Both the position numbers and the translations under genes were made by a program. The notes beneath the pieces were generated by a model. The model had not been told where the DNA came from and did not search any database. It saw nothing but the letters and a program-made list of their open reading frames with translations. Source: Silicimonas sp. (GTDB lineage Bacteria; Pseudomonadota; Alphaproteobacteria; Rhodobacterales; Rhodobacteraceae). Taken from it: DNA of 64,000 nucleotides. Below are positions 18,847-27,913 of this stretch, in pieces; the stretch's first letter is position 1, and each line of letters opens with the position of its first letter. The stretch spans positions 30,616 through 94,615 of the forward strand of contig JAJDVJ010000162.1 in NCBI GenBank assembly GCA_022826205.1, written 5' to 3'.

Positions 18847-19317
18847 ATGCCTGATGATGAAGCCCAGCCGAAGCCCGGGCAGCTCCTGGCACGCGGCGTT
18901 TGCCGGTACCTTGCCAGCCTTGACTTCGTGACCGTCGTTGAACTGGTGCCAAGCACCGGCCTGCGCGTCGATGTCATGGGACTTGGCCCCAAAGGGGAAA
19001 TCTGGATCGTCGAATGCAAGTCCAGCCGCGAGGACTTCATTACCGACCAGAAGTGGCACGGCTATCTCGAATGGTGTGACCGCTACTTCTGGGCCGTGGA
19101 CGAAGACTTCCCGACCGATCTGTTGCCTGACTCGTCCGGACTCATCATCGCAGACGCATATGAGGCCGAAATCGTCCGCATGGGCGCTGAACACAAGGTC
19201 GCGCCTGCCCGTCGCAAGGCGCTGGTTCACAAATTTGCCCGCCACGCCGCGACCCGATGGCACGCAGCGCGGGATCCAGGTCACTACGGCGCAGCGAGAC
19301 CTAGGAACGCTTCATAG
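18847..19317 (+). CDS. mmcB: MmcB family DNA repair protein
   Basis: A 156-residue protein of the MmcB (DUF1052-type) family, known in Caulobacter as part of the LexA-linked DNA damage response. Conserved parts include VDVMGLGPKGEIWIVECKSS (near residue 45), a D-x(n)-E-x-K pattern like PD-(D/E)XK nucleases, then WCDRYFWAVDEDFP and ARRKALVHKFARHAA. A TTG at 18829 would add six residues; the ATG at 18847 was chosen, but neither has a strong ribosome binding site. Its 3' end overlaps the convergent DUF6324-type gene by 17 bases. I see no clear LexA operator. Confidence 0.85.
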   Translation: MPDDEAQPKPGQLLARGVCRYLASLDFVTVVELVPSTGLRVDVMGLGPKGEIWIVECKSSREDFITDQKWHGYLEWCDRYFWAVDEDFPTDLLPDSSGLIIADAYEAEIVRMGAEHKVAPARRKALVHKFARHAATRWHAARDPGHYGAARPRNAS

Positions 19318-19498
19318 CCGTAGCACGTGCCCGACCTGCTGCAGCCTTGATTTCGTCTGCAATCTCGTCAGCTTCATCAGGATCGAAATCCATCGGGATC
19401 TCGAGGCCGTCGCCCTCGACAAAGATGCGCACCATGCCCAAACTGGTTGGGCCAACCTGCAGGTTGGCTTCAATTTCGCTTTCCTTGTCGATCCCCAT
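19301..19498 (-). CDS. DUF6324-type small conserved protein
   Basis: A 65-residue acidic protein (MGIDKESEIEANLQVGPTS ... EGDGLEIPMDFDPDEADEIADEI). It resembles a short protein conserved in Rhodobacterales-type genomes and annotated DUF6324. Function is unknown. The ATG at 19498 begins the conserved part; an open frame extends upstream but is not protein-like. It converges on mmcB with a 17-base overlap. Confidence 0.7.
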   Translation of the reverse strand: MGIDKESEIEANLQVGPTSLGMVRIFVEGDGLEIPMDFDPDEADEIADEIKAAAGRARATAMKRS

Positions 19499-19894
19499 TT
19501 CGGTGCCTCTCGTCCTGAATCCCGGGTACTTTGGCTGGCATGGATTGACAAGAGTTGGGGGCTGCGGTTCGCCTGAGACGGACAACTGTCTGCATTGAAC
19601 TTGTTGCCTTCCGCGACCTTTCCACATGTGATGCCGGTCGGAACCGAACATGCGTGGCCAAGATCCCGGCGTGCACCTGATCAAGACCCACGCAGCCAAG
19701 CCCTTTGGTCTGGATTTGGCCAAAGGCTCACGAAGGCCACAGACGGTTTGCGCGCAAGGCAAGAGGATCAGATTTCGCCGCGCTTCTTCCGAAAATGTCC
19801 ACCTGTTGGGTGCAGACCTTGCAAGGCAGTTGCCGGAACGTGACTTGCGCCGACCCTTGCATTCGTGGAGGCTCGGCACTAGGAACGCTCGCGT
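19499..19894. other. No supported gene
   Basis: About 400 bases between the DUF6324-type gene and tRNA-His. It presumably contains both promoters. No open frame with coding character was found. Confidence 0.5.
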
Positions 19895-19971
19895 GCCGCC
19901 TTAGCTCAGTTGGTTAGAGCGCTTGATTGTGGATCAAGAGGTCCCCCGTTCGAGCCGGGGAGGCGGTACCA
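19895..19971 (+). tRNA. tRNA-His (GTG)
   Basis: A 77-base cloverleaf with encoded CCA. The anticodon stem CTTGA/TCAAG closes a loop with anticodon GTG. The D-loop has AGCTCAGTTGG and the T-loop GTTCGAGCC. Acceptor strands are GCCGCCT and AGGCGGT, giving a G1-U72 pair and discriminator A73. Counting from T8 and A9 leaves no paired G at position -1. This is the alphaproteobacterial type of tRNA-His that lacks the usual G-1. Confidence 0.97.
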
Positions 19972-20361
19972 GATCACGCGGTGGCATCTGCTCCATTTGG
20001 CCGTCAGGTCAATCGCTCGCGCCAGAGCCTGATGCGCCCATCCCATTTGGCGGGAGAGCATCGGAAATTGACAGGCACCTATTCGTGACCAACCATCAGT
20101 CAGCCGGACACCGTTCAGCGTCCTGCCCCGGCAATCCGGCGACATGTTGCTCGAGAACACTCTCGGAGGCGCCGAGTTCGAGAGGTGCGGTCAGTGTTCC
20201 CACCGTCCGGAACGGGTCCGGTTCGGCGCGAAACGGAGCCGAAAGGCGCCGCCCTACTGGAGATCCGGCGTGCAAGGTCACAAGAGGACAATGGAGGTCT
20301 GCTGTCTCGGCCGGTATGCTTGTCGTGGGATTCGGGTCAACACTTCGGGGACGGACAAGCA
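19972..20361. other. No supported gene
   Basis: About 390 bases between tRNA-His and the toxin-antitoxin remnants. No gene with coding character is visible. The 3' side of a tRNA is a common insertion site, and the next two modules look acquired. Confidence 0.45.
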
Positions 20362-20670
20362 ATGCACGCAGAGATCGCCAGTCGAAGGAACGAGATCGAC
20401 GAGATCTGCCGCAGCTACGGCGTGGAGCGGCTGGAGATCTTCGGCTCGGCCGCACGCGGGTCCGACTTCGATCCCGCAACGAGCGACGCGGACTTCCTGG
20501 TGGAGTTCGAGCCTTCCCGGGAACCTCGGGCGTTCAAGGACTTCTTCGCGTTTGAGAACGCACTTGCCGCCGCTCTGGGCCGAAAGGTCGACGTGCTCAT
20601 GGACCTGCCCAAAAACAAGTACCTGCGCGCCGCGATCAACGAATGCCGCGAGATCGTCTATGAAGCGTGA
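20362..20670 (+). CDS. MntA-type nucleotidyltransferase antitoxin
   Basis: A 102-residue minimal nucleotidyltransferase. It has the GSAARGSDF ... SDADFLVEF core (G-S-x-x-x-G and the two metal-binding Asp residues), followed by the KVDVLMDLPKN block. In HEPN/MNT modules this protein AMPylates and neutralises a HEPN RNase toxin (HepT). The partner gene overlaps its end by 11 bases but is truncated, so the module is probably an orphaned antitoxin. The ATG at 20362 is the only sensible start. Confidence 0.85.
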   Translation: MHAEIASRRNEIDEICRSYGVERLEIFGSAARGSDFDPATSDADFLVEFEPSREPRAFKDFFAFENALAAALGRKVDVLMDLPKNKYLRAAINECREIVYEA

Positions 20671-20839
20671 TCCCAGGGTCTACCTGCTGGACGTCGACCA
20701 TGCCTCAGGAAGGATCGCGGACTATGTCTCCAGAACCGACCTCGACGGATTCCTGACCGATTACCTGCTGCAGGACGGCAACGAGCGTCAGCTGACGATA
20801 CTTGGCGAAGCCCTGACACGCGTTTCGCGAAATTATTGA
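20660..20839 (+). pseudogene. HepT-type HEPN toxin, truncated
   Basis: Fifty-nine residues beginning MKRDPRVYLLDVDHASGRIA and containing ERQLTILGEALTRVS, the N-terminal half of a HepT/DUF86 HEPN protein. Full members are about 110-120 residues and carry the RNase motif R-x(4-6)-H in the missing half. The frame stops at 20839, where the tail of the convergent vapC remnant begins. The toxin is almost certainly inactive. Confidence 0.8.
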
Positions 20840-21306
20840 TTCGGTTGATCCGACGCTGGGCGTCCCCGCCGGGAACTCGGCCAGCGCCTGTCTGCCCACG
20901 GGTCAATGACCGCAACACCGGCGTCCTGGAACGGGCTGGTGTCACGCGTGGCAATTGCGAATCCCCTGGTTGTTGCAATCGCAGCGATCTGGCAGTCCGC
21001 CAAGCCTGTCTTTCGGCCCGTCGCTTCGGTGTACGCCGCGATCCGGGCTGCCTCGTCCGCTGCCGCCAGGTCGAACGGAAGGATCCGGGAACCGACCAGT
21101 CTCGACAAGGTGAAGTCCAGCGCTGTCCGAAGATCCGACTTTCGTTTTCAATCCGGCAGGCGTTCAAGGCCGAAACGCAGTTCCATGAGGTTCACGGTCG
21201 TTGTGCAACGAGCCCCGTCGTGTTGCCCGTTCAGCCAATTTACGACTTGGGCGTCCGGTTCAGGCCGGATTGGCTCCGAGATCACGTTCGTGTCGAGAAT
21301 GATCAC
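20833..21306 (-). pseudogene. VapC PIN-domain toxin interrupted by one in-frame TGA
   Basis: Reading from GTG at 21306 gives MIILDTNVISEPIRPEP ... FGLERLPD, then a TGA at 21150-21148. The same frame then continues as KRKSDLRTALDFTLSRL ... TGLADCQIAAIA ... ATRDTSPFQDAGV. All PIN acidic motifs (DTN, the middle glutamate in MELRF, LADCQIA, TRDTSPF) are present on either side. The GTG overlaps the vapB stop (GTGA), so this was a normal VapBC pair. A single base change explains the stop. The C-terminal tail (RRWPSSRRGRP) looks extended. Confidence 0.85.
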
Positions 21307-21536
21307 GAAAAATCTGCCGCTTTGATCGACTCCCGACTTCGGCCGGTTTCGGGAAACGCGACATTCAGGTCACGCGTGAACGCAACCACGACATCGCCCA
21401 GCCTTTCGACAGGGCGCGTGGCTTCGTCGAGCAGTTCTCGGGCCGCGGCTTCGGTGCTGATGCCGCGCTGAGCGGCGACGAACCTGACGCGGCGATGCAC
21501 GTCATCGGGCAGGTTTCTGACTGTCATTGTCGCCAT
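21303..21536 (-). CDS. FitA/VapB-type ribbon-helix-helix antitoxin
   Basis: A 77-residue protein with an N-terminal Arc-like ribbon-helix-helix (MTVRNLPDDVHRRVRFVAAQRG ... STEAAARELLDE) and a charged toxin-binding tail. It would bind its own promoter and neutralise the VapC encoded immediately downstream. GGAGG lies 5 bases upstream of the ATG. With vapC interrupted, it may persist as a solitary regulator. Confidence 0.9.
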   Translation of the reverse strand: MATMTVRNLPDDVHRRVRFVAAQRGISTEAAARELLDEATRPVERLGDVVVAFTRDLNVAFPETGRSRESIKAADFS

Positions 21537-21651
21537 GTTGTCCTCCGATCACATGCGGCATACGCAATGCTGTCACTTTTGCCACATGACATCATTGCAA
21601 TCAGGACAGGGCAATGAATGCAATTTGAAGGTGCAGTTGCCTGTTCTCCCG

Positions 21652-21951
21652 CTATTCTGATGAAATCGCGACGCGCTGACGAAGATTCCCGGTTATCCGG
21701 CTGAAGATCAAGATCTCGTCCCCATCCGTAACGACCGCAAACCAGTCGTCACCTCGCGTGAACGCCTTGGCCCGAGCGCCCTCGGGAAGCACGATCTCGT
21801 CAGGAAGCTCAATGCGCGCCATCTCGCCAAAGCGCATGACAAAGAGCGCGACGATTGTTAGAAACCCCAGGATCATGGTGACGGTCAGGATCGTCACCAA
21901 TGCCTTCAGGTATTTCAGCGTCCTTGTGTCCAGAGCCTGCCCGTCTTCCAT
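21652..21951 (-). CDS. DUF6476-type single-span membrane protein
   Basis: A 99-residue protein with one membrane span (ALVTILTVTMILGFLTIVAL, about residues 18-37). A small exported or cytoplasmic domain follows (IELPDEIVLPEGARAKAF ... DGDEILIFSR). It matches a small family of Rhodobacterales proteins labelled DUF6476; function unknown. Its ATG (21951-21949) shares bases with the divergent rluD ATG. A start seven codons upstream (21972) is possible. Confidence 0.75.
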   Translation of the reverse strand: MEDGQALDTRTLKYLKALVTILTVTMILGFLTIVALFVMRFGEMARIELPDEIVLPEGARAKAFTRGDDWFAVVTDGDEILIFSRITGNLRQRVAISSE

Positions 21952-22960
21952 GTCCCGCAAAGTCCTTGTCACAATCGGTCATGATCCGCCGTCCCGCCTT
22001 GATAAGGCGCTTGCCCGTGATGTGCCAGAGGAGGCACACCTGTCGCGCACCCGGCTAGCAAGACTTGTGGCCGAGGGTGCCGTCAGCCGCGACGGAACCG
22101 TGATCAACGACCCCAAGGGCCGCGTCGCTCACGGAGAAGTCTACGAGGTCACGGTCACGGACGCCGCTGACACGCATATGCGGCCCGAAGAAATTCCCCT
22201 TACGATTGCTTTTGAAGACACCGACGTCGCAGTCATCGACAAGCCCGCAGGAATGGTGGTCCACCCTGCCCCCGGGACACCGTCTGGCACGTTGGTCAAC
22301 GCGCTCCTGCATCACTTCGGGGACGACCTCTCCGGCGTCGGCGGAGAGAGGCGCCCCGGAATTGTCCATCGAATCGACAAGGATACGTCCGGGCTCCTTG
22401 TCGTCGCCAAGTCCGACGCTGCCCATCATGGCCTGGCAGCCCAATTTGCCGCCCACTCCGTCGAACGCAGTTACTTGGCGCTTTGCCACAGCACTCCGGA
22501 TTCCGGAAATCCAAGGCTGAGGGGGATCGCGGGCGTCAGCTTCGAAGCCGGTGGCACCATTAGGCTTGATACCCGAATCGGACGCCACAGGACCGAACGC
22601 AAGAAACAGGCCGTGCTCCGGCATGGCGGGCGGCAGGCTGTAACCCACATTCGGGTAATTGAAACATTCGGTGATCACGCGGCCTTGGTTCGCTGCCATC
22701 TGGAAACCGGCCGTACGCACCAGATACGAGTCCACATGGCCCATATTGGGCACGCCCTGATCGGCGACACGGATTATGGCGGCCGTCGCCGCATGTCCGA
22801 GGCCGCACCTGGCGCCGCAGCCGCCAATTCCTTCGCCCGCCAGGCGCTTCATGCCGCCACCTTGGGGTTCGCCCACCCTGTTTCCAATCAATTCATGCGC
22901 TTTGAAAGCCGGTTCCCCGGCGACATCGAACAATTGCTTGACGCGCTCCGCAACAATTGA
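21950..22960 (+). CDS. rluD: RluD-family 23S rRNA pseudouridine synthase
   Basis: A 336-residue synthase with an N-terminal S4-like domain (ARLVAEGAVSRDG, near residue 38) and a catalytic domain. The active-site aspartate lies in HRIDKDTSGLLV (near residue 138), and the GRTHQIRVHMAHIGHALIGD block lies near residue 255. RluD enzymes convert specific uridines in 23S rRNA. The ATG overlaps the ATG of the divergent membrane-protein gene, so each gene's leader lies inside the other. It precedes rpoH, a common order in this group. Confidence 0.93.
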   Translation: MSRKVLVTIGHDPPSRLDKALARDVPEEAHLSRTRLARLVAEGAVSRDGTVINDPKGRVAHGEVYEVTVTDAADTHMRPEEIPLTIAFEDTDVAVIDKPAGMVVHPAPGTPSGTLVNALLHHFGDDLSGVGGERRPGIVHRIDKDTSGLLVVAKSDAAHHGLAAQFAAHSVERSYLALCHSTPDSGNPRLRGIAGVSFEAGGTIRLDTRIGRHRTERKKQAVLRHGGRQAVTHIRVIETFGDHAALVRCHLETGRTHQIRVHMAHIGHALIGDTDYGGRRRMSEAAPGAAAANSFARQALHAATLGFAHPVSNQFMRFESRFPGDIEQLLDALRNN

Positions 22961-23198
22961 TTATTCTCACTGTCCCGCGAACGGTGGCGCGGACCGGCAA
23001 GTTGAACCACTTCGCTCAATCATGTGGAGGCAATCCGCTCGGAGACAGGAATTCATGTCAAAGTGACGTGCTTCGCGACCCGCAATGCACAAAATGAGCA
23101 CGAATCCGTGAACGCACAGGCCTGTGAATGGCGGAAATAGCCAGTTTCGTCCATTCTGTCATCACGGCATCACAAAAGTGAGAATTCTCTACACGGGT

Positions 23199-23230
23199 CT
23201 TGAACTGAATGAAGCAGTTCGCCATATGTT
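23199..23230 (+). promoter_or_regulatory. Possible promoter with inverted repeat upstream of rpoH
   Basis: In the 308-base gap before rpoH, TTGAAC (23200-23205) and CATATG (23223-23228) are 17 bases apart, a weak sigma-70-like pair. The same CTTG also starts a poor match to the alphaproteobacterial RpoH consensus. A perfect 6-bp inverted repeat GAACTG/CAGTTC with a 7-base loop overlaps the spacer. Predicted by eye only. Confidence 0.3.
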
Positions 23231-23268
23231 AAACGTCGCAACATTATGCGGACAGGGGACAGTAGAAC

Positions 23269-24165
23269 ATGGCAAATTACTCGAATCTTCCGGCACCAAC
23301 CCCTGAGGGCGGGCTCAACCGCTATCTGCAGGAGATCCGGAAGTTTCCCATGCTGGAGCAGGAAGAGGAATACATGCTCGCAAAGCGGTGGGTCGAAGAT
23401 CAGGACACCGAAGCAGCCCATGCGCTCGTGACATCCCATCTGCGGCTCGCGGCAAAGATTGCGATGGGCTATCGCGGCTATGGCCTGCCCCAGGCTGAGG
23501 TGATTTCCGAAGCCAACGTGGGCCTGATGCAGGCCGTGAAGCGGTTTGACCCCGAGAGGGGCTTTCGGCTCGCGACCTATGCCATGTGGTGGATCCGCGC
23601 ATCGATCCAGGAGTACATCCTCCGGTCCTGGAGCCTCGTAAAGCTTGGCACGACCAGTGCGCAGAAGAAGCTCTTCTTCAACCTCCGCAAGGCAAAGGCA
23701 CGCATTGGCGCCTTGGAGGACGGAGACCTTCGACCTGAACACGTGGATCGCATCGCGCATGACCTCAATGTCACCAAGGAAGAGGTCATTTCGATGAACC
23801 GACGCCTGTCTGGAGGCGATGCATCCCTTAATGCCACGATTTCAGCAGACGGCGAAGGCACGGCGGAGTGGCAGGACTGGTTGGAAGACGAGACAGCAGA
23901 CCAAGCCGGCGACTATGCCGAGCATGACGAACTGGAGATCCGTCGCGAGTTGATGGCGGAAGCCATGGACGTCCTGAACGAGCGTGAGCAGGATATCCTG
24001 ACGCAACGGCGCCTGATGGATGCGCCGGCAACGCTGGATGAGCTCTCTCGCCAATACAAGGTGAGCCGCGAACGCATCCGCCAGATTGAGGTCCGTGCAT
24101 TCGAGAAGCTCCAGACCAAGATGCAGGAGCTTGCGCGCGAGAAGGGCATCCTGGAAGACGCCTGA
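23269..24165 (+). CDS. rpoH: RNA polymerase sigma factor RpoH (sigma-32 type)
   Basis: A 298-residue heat-shock sigma factor. Region 2 includes TSHLRLAAKIAMGYRGYGLP and the core-binding, melting segment ATYAMWWIRASIQEYILRSW. Region 4 has DELSRQYKVSRERIRQIE, a -35 recognition helix. The RpoH box around QKKLFFNLRKAKA is intact. It directs RNA polymerase to chaperone and protease promoters. Many alphaproteobacteria have two rpoH genes; this one sits beside rluD. Confidence 0.96.
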   Translation: MANYSNLPAPTPEGGLNRYLQEIRKFPMLEQEEEYMLAKRWVEDQDTEAAHALVTSHLRLAAKIAMGYRGYGLPQAEVISEANVGLMQAVKRFDPERGFRLATYAMWWIRASIQEYILRSWSLVKLGTTSAQKKLFFNLRKAKARIGALEDGDLRPEHVDRIAHDLNVTKEEVISMNRRLSGGDASLNATISADGEGTAEWQDWLEDETADQAGDYAEHDELEIRRELMAEAMDVLNEREQDILTQRRLMDAPATLDELSRQYKVSRERIRQIEVRAFEKLQTKMQELAREKGILEDA

Positions 24166-24479
24166 TCTCCGAAACAGACTCCGCGGTGCATTTCCAATAT
24201 CGGTGCGACCACGCAAACCGCGCGTGGAGTGACTCCTCGCTTGCCATGGCGTCTCCGCCGGGATGAAGCAGGCAGTCACGCTGCAGCAATCACGCCGAAA
24301 TGATTCGAAGCATTCTGATCGGGCAGATGCAGTACCGCGATGTCGGATCGTCGTGCACAAGACTTCCGGACTGAAATACGACGAGCGTGCCGGACAATTC
24401 CCGCATTCACGTTCGAATTCGCCGGAGCCTGTTGCGAGGCCGCCCTGTTTCGGCATCGGCGTCACGCAGCGCTCGCGCC
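24166..24479. other. No supported gene
   Basis: About 315 bases between the convergent rpoH and YbdK-type genes. A short inverted repeat CCACGC/GCGTGG (near 24210-24227) follows rpoH but has no T-run, so I do not call a terminator. Confidence 0.45.
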
Positions 24480-25607
24480 TCAGAGATCGGCATGGAACTC
24501 CTCGACAAGCGACGCCAGAACGGCCCGCATCGCCCCGCTTTCATCGCCATTTCCTTCAAGCTCGGCCTGACGGACGCGACGCTGCCGGTCCGCGCCATTG
24601 CCCCCAGCGAGGATGTTGCGCGCGGCATCGACTTCGGCCCGGCACTCCAGCACGTCGGCATCTACTGCCACCATCTCGATCAGCTCTTCCAGCAGGTCCG
24701 CAAACGGCACCAACTCCCTGCGGCCGAAGTCCATCAGCCCCTCGCCCATGCCATAGCGTTGCGCCCTCCAGCGGTTCTCGCCAACAAGGAAATGATCATA
24801 GATGCGCCAGCGCTGATTCATCAGCTTGAGCCGCCACAGCATCCGCATCAGGCTTTGCGTCAAGGCCGCAATGGTCAACGCGTGTTCCAGCCTGGGACAC
24901 ATGTCGCAGATCCGCGATTCCAGCGTCGGAAACCGGTGCGACGGACGGAGATCCCACCAGATCTTGGTCGCATCCTCGATAGCGCCCGTCTTGATAATGG
25001 ATTCCACCGCACGCTCGTAGCTCGAAAAACTCTCGAGCCGGGGCGGCAGGCCCGTGCGCGGCAGGTTGTCGAAGACCGTCAGGCGATAGCTGGACAGACC
25101 CGTGTCCTCGCCCTGCCAAAAGGGCGACGAGCATGACATGGCCAGAAGGTGCGGCAGGAAGTATCCTGCCTGGTTCATCAGGTCGATGCGCGCTTCGTCA
25201 TCCTCGATGCCGACGTGAACATGGCAACCCGAAATGAGCATTCTTCGTGCAACGCCCGCCAGATCGCTCTCAAGCGCATTGTAGCGGTCCTTGTCCGTAT
25301 GATGCTGATCCTTCCAGGACGCGGTCGGGTGGCACGAAACCGCGATCGGCGTCAGTCCGTAGCGGCCAGCAGTCTCCGCAACGGTCGTGCGCAGGCGTTT
25401 CAGGTCCTCTCGGGCCTCGCCGATGTTCTTGCAAACCTGTGTACCGACCTCGATCTGGCAGCGCAGGAACTCCGGTGCCACCTGTTTGCCAAGGAGTGAA
25501 GTGCACTCTTCCATGAGGGCATCCGGCGCCTCGGCCAGTTCAAACGAATCGCTGTCAATGAGGAGGAACTCCTCCTCGATCCCCAATGTGAAGCTCGGCT
25601 CAGTCAC
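24480..25607 (-). CDS. YbdK-type carboxylate-amine ligase (GCS2 family)
   Basis: A 375-residue member of the glutamate-cysteine-ligase 2 family. The opening is [17 protein letters not shown] (magnesium/ATP-binding acidic cluster), with [20 protein letters not shown] near residue 130 and [18 protein letters not shown] near 220. Bacterial YbdK proteins have weak glutamate-cysteine ligase activity; the true substrate is unclear. I chose the GTG at 25607, with GAGG 9 bases upstream; a GTG at 25622 would add five residues. It is downstream of the pet operon terminator and probably a separate unit. Confidence 0.9.
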   Translation of the reverse strand: MTEPSFTLGIEEEFLLIDSDSFELAEAPDALMEECTSLLGKQVAPEFLRCQIEVGTQVCKNIGEAREDLKRLRTTVAETAGRYGLTPIAVSCHPTASWKDQHHTDKDRYNALESDLAGVARRMLISGCHVHVGIEDDEARIDLMNQAGYFLPHLLAMSCSSPFWQGEDTGLSSYRLTVFDNLPRTGLPPRLESFSSYERAVESIIKTGAIEDATKIWWDLRPSHRFPTLESRICDMCPRLEHALTIAALTQSLMRMLWRLKLMNQRWRIYDHFLVGENRWRAQRYGMGEGLMDFGRRELVPFADLLEELIEMVAVDADVLECRAEVDAARNILAGGNGADRQRRVRQAELEGNGDESGAMRAVLASLVEEFHADL

Positions 25608-25700
25608 GGGTCTTGACCTCACGCATCTTGCAAGAATGGTTGAATCGAAATGCTTGCAGGTCCTCCATATCAGACCAATCCCGGCGTCGCTTCATTGGAC

Positions 25701-25735
25701 GAAATGAAAACGCCGCCCTGCCTAAGGGCGGCGTA
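25701..25735 (-). terminator. Rho-independent terminator of petABC
   Basis: On the minus strand a perfect 10-bp GC-rich stem (ACGCCGCCCT / AGGGCGGCGT, 25710-25734) with a 5-base loop is followed by TTTTCATTT. It lies about 20 bases downstream of the petC stop, as expected for termination of the cytochrome bc1 operon. Confidence 0.85.
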
Positions 25736-25755
25736 TCAAATCCTGGCAAACGCAA

Positions 25756-26565
25756 TCAAGCGTCGTCGGCGCCACGGCGCTTTATGGGCGACCAGAGGCG
25801 CTTGTTCGAAAGATACAGCAGCACGCTCAATATGATCAGGAAGAGCACGGCGACGAAACCGTCCTCCTTCCGTGAATTCAGCTTCGGCTCCGCTGTCCAC
25901 ATCAGGAACGCCGCCACGTCCTGCGACATCGCCCGCACGTCATTGGGTGAATTGTCATCGAACTCGACCAGCCCGTCCTCGAGCGGCGGCGCCATCGAAA
26001 TCCAGCCACCCGAAAAAGCGGTGTTCTCGTAGAATACCGTCCCCGCCTCTTCCTTCTCCTTGCCGGTGTAGCCGTCGAGAAGCGAAGCGATGTATTCCGG
26101 CCCTCCCATGCCCCTGAAGAACTGGCTGATGCCCAAGCCGTACGGCCCGTGAAACCCCGCGCGCGCCTTCGCCATCAGGCTGAGATCAGGTGCGTTCTCG
26201 TCCCCGGATTCCGGGAAATGATCTTGGGGCTTGGCCGTGCGGAAATCGTCCAGCTCCTGGTCAAAGACCTCCCAGAAGGCTGCATAGGCGCGAACCTGCT
26301 CCTCGGGAAGATGCGGCCCTCCCTCATCGCCAAGCGTGCGGAGCGGAACGTACTGCAAGCCGTGGCATGCCGAGCAGACCTCGGTGTAGACCTTCAGTCC
26401 TCTCTGAAGCTGCATCTGGTCATAGGTGCCAAACGGGCCTTCGAACGAAAACTCGAAGTCCTCCACATGCCCATCCCCGCCCGCGCCAATGGCAGGGGCG
26501 GCCAGCCCGAAGGCGACAATCGCGGAAAGCGTGAACTTGCCGATCATGTGCGTCAGTCCTTTCAT
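25756..26565 (-). CDS. petC: Cytochrome c1 of the bc1 complex
   Basis: A 269-residue precursor with a signal peptide ([15 protein letters not shown]). The covalent haem motif CSACH is near residue 67, with the [11 protein letters not shown] and [11 protein letters not shown] blocks typical of c1. The methionine ligand lies in the C-terminal half. A membrane anchor near the C-terminus ([17 protein letters not shown]) holds it in the inner membrane. It passes electrons from the Rieske protein to soluble or membrane cytochrome c. The start overlaps the petB stop by 4 bases. Confidence 0.96.
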   Translation of the reverse strand: MKGLTHMIGKFTLSAIVAFGLAAPAIGAGGDGHVEDFEFSFEGPFGTYDQMQLQRGLKVYTEVCSACHGLQYVPLRTLGDEGGPHLPEEQVRAYAAFWEVFDQELDDFRTAKPQDHFPESGDENAPDLSLMAKARAGFHGPYGLGISQFFRGMGGPEYIASLLDGYTGKEKEEAGTVFYENTAFSGGWISMAPPLEDGLVEFDDNSPNDVRAMSQDVAAFLMWTAEPKLNSRKEDGFVAVLFLIILSVLLYLSNKRLWSPIKRRGADDA

Positions 26566-27902
26566 TCCGCAGCTACACTCTTGGTCGATGCGCTACCGTC
26601 GGGTGGATAGTGTTCGTCAAATTCCTTCTCGATCGTGTCCGGCCTGGGCAACGGCTTCTCGATCACGCCAAGCAAAGGCAGGATGATCAGGAAGTAGAAG
26701 AACCAGAACGCCGAGGCGATCAGGGCAAACGTGGCGTAGGGTTCTTCAGCCGGCTGTGCTCCAAGCCACATCAAAACGAAGAAGTCGATGACCAGCAGCC
26801 AGAACCACCATTTGAACATGGGGCGATAGCGACCCGAACGAACGCTGGAAGTGTCAAGCCATGGCGCCAGCGCCATGACCGCAATGGAACCGAACATGGC
26901 GAGCACTCCAAAGAACTTGGCGTCAATGATGCCGCCTGTCAGGAAACTCGCGAGCTGAACCACCCACACCTCGCCGGTGAAGGCGCGAAGGATTGCGTAG
27001 AACGGCAGGAAGTACCACTCAGGCACGATATGGGCTGGCGTGACCAACGGATTCGCTTCGATGTAATTGTCCGGATGTCCGAGATAGTTGGGCATGAATC
27101 CCAGAACCGCGAAGAACACCGCCAGAATGACGGCAAGGGCAAACAGGTCCTTGACGATGTAGTAGGGCCAGAAGGAGACCGTATCCTTCTTTGCCTCTTC
27201 ACGGGATCCCCTGCGCACCTCCACTCCGGACGGGTTGCTGTTTCCGGTGGTGTGGAAGGCCCAGATATGCACTACGACGAGGCCGGCAATGATGAACGGC
27301 AGGAGGTAATGCAGCGAGAAGAACCGGTTGAGCGTCGCGTTCTCGACGGCGGGACCTCCGAGCAGCCAGGTCTGGATCGGTTCGCCAATGAAAGGGATCG
27401 CGCCAAAGAGGCCGGTGATCACCGTTGCGCCCCAGAAGCTCATCTGGCCCCAAGGCAGGACGTAGCCCATGAATGCGGTGCCCATCATCAGCACAAAGAT
27501 CAGGATGCCTATGATCCAGGTGACCTCTCGAGGCTCCTTGTAGGATCCATAGTAGAGCCCCCGGAATATATGCGCATATACCGCGATGAAGAACAGTGCC
27601 GCGCCGTTCATGTGCGCATAGCGGATCATGTGCCCGGCATTCACGTTCCGCATGATGTGCTCGATCGAGGCAAAGGCCAAGTCAGCATGCGGCGTATAGT
27701 GCATCGCCAGGACAATGCCTGTCACGATCTGCAAGCCGAGGCAGAACGACAGCACAATGCCCCAGATCCACATCCAGTTCAGGTTCTTCGGCGTCGGAAT
27801 CATCAGCGTGTCGTACACGAGGCTGAGGACAGGAAGCCGGCGATGCAGCCAAGACTCGGCCCGGGTGCTCGGTTCGTAGCTATCGTGGGGGATGCCAGCC
27901 AT
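26562..27902 (-). CDS. petB: Cytochrome b of the bc1 complex
   Basis: A 446-residue integral membrane protein with eight or nine spans. It includes the haem-binding region ([41 protein letters not shown]) and the Qo-site PEWYF motif ([16 protein letters not shown]). It oxidises quinol and recycles electrons to the Qi site. AAGGAG lies 7 bases before the ATG. It is the middle gene of petABC. Confidence 0.97.
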   Translation of the reverse strand: MAGIPHDSYEPSTRAESWLHRRLPVLSLVYDTLMIPTPKNLNWMWIWGIVLSFCLGLQIVTGIVLAMHYTPHADLAFASIEHIMRNVNAGHMIRYAHMNGAALFFIAVYAHIFRGLYYGSYKEPREVTWIIGILIFVLMMGTAFMGYVLPWGQMSFWGATVITGLFGAIPFIGEPIQTWLLGGPAVENATLNRFFSLHYLLPFIIAGLVVVHIWAFHTTGNSNPSGVEVRRGSREEAKKDTVSFWPYYIVKDLFALAVILAVFFAVLGFMPNYLGHPDNYIEANPLVTPAHIVPEWYFLPFYAILRAFTGEVWVVQLASFLTGGIIDAKFFGVLAMFGSIAVMALAPWLDTSSVRSGRYRPMFKWWFWLLVIDFFVLMWLGAQPAEEPYATFALIASAFWFFYFLIILPLLGVIEKPLPRPDTIEKEFDEHYPPDGSASTKSVAAE

Positions 27903-27913
27903 CTAACTGCTCC

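Noticed and set aside
24208..24228. Terminator after rpoH
   Set aside because: Short stem and no T-run.
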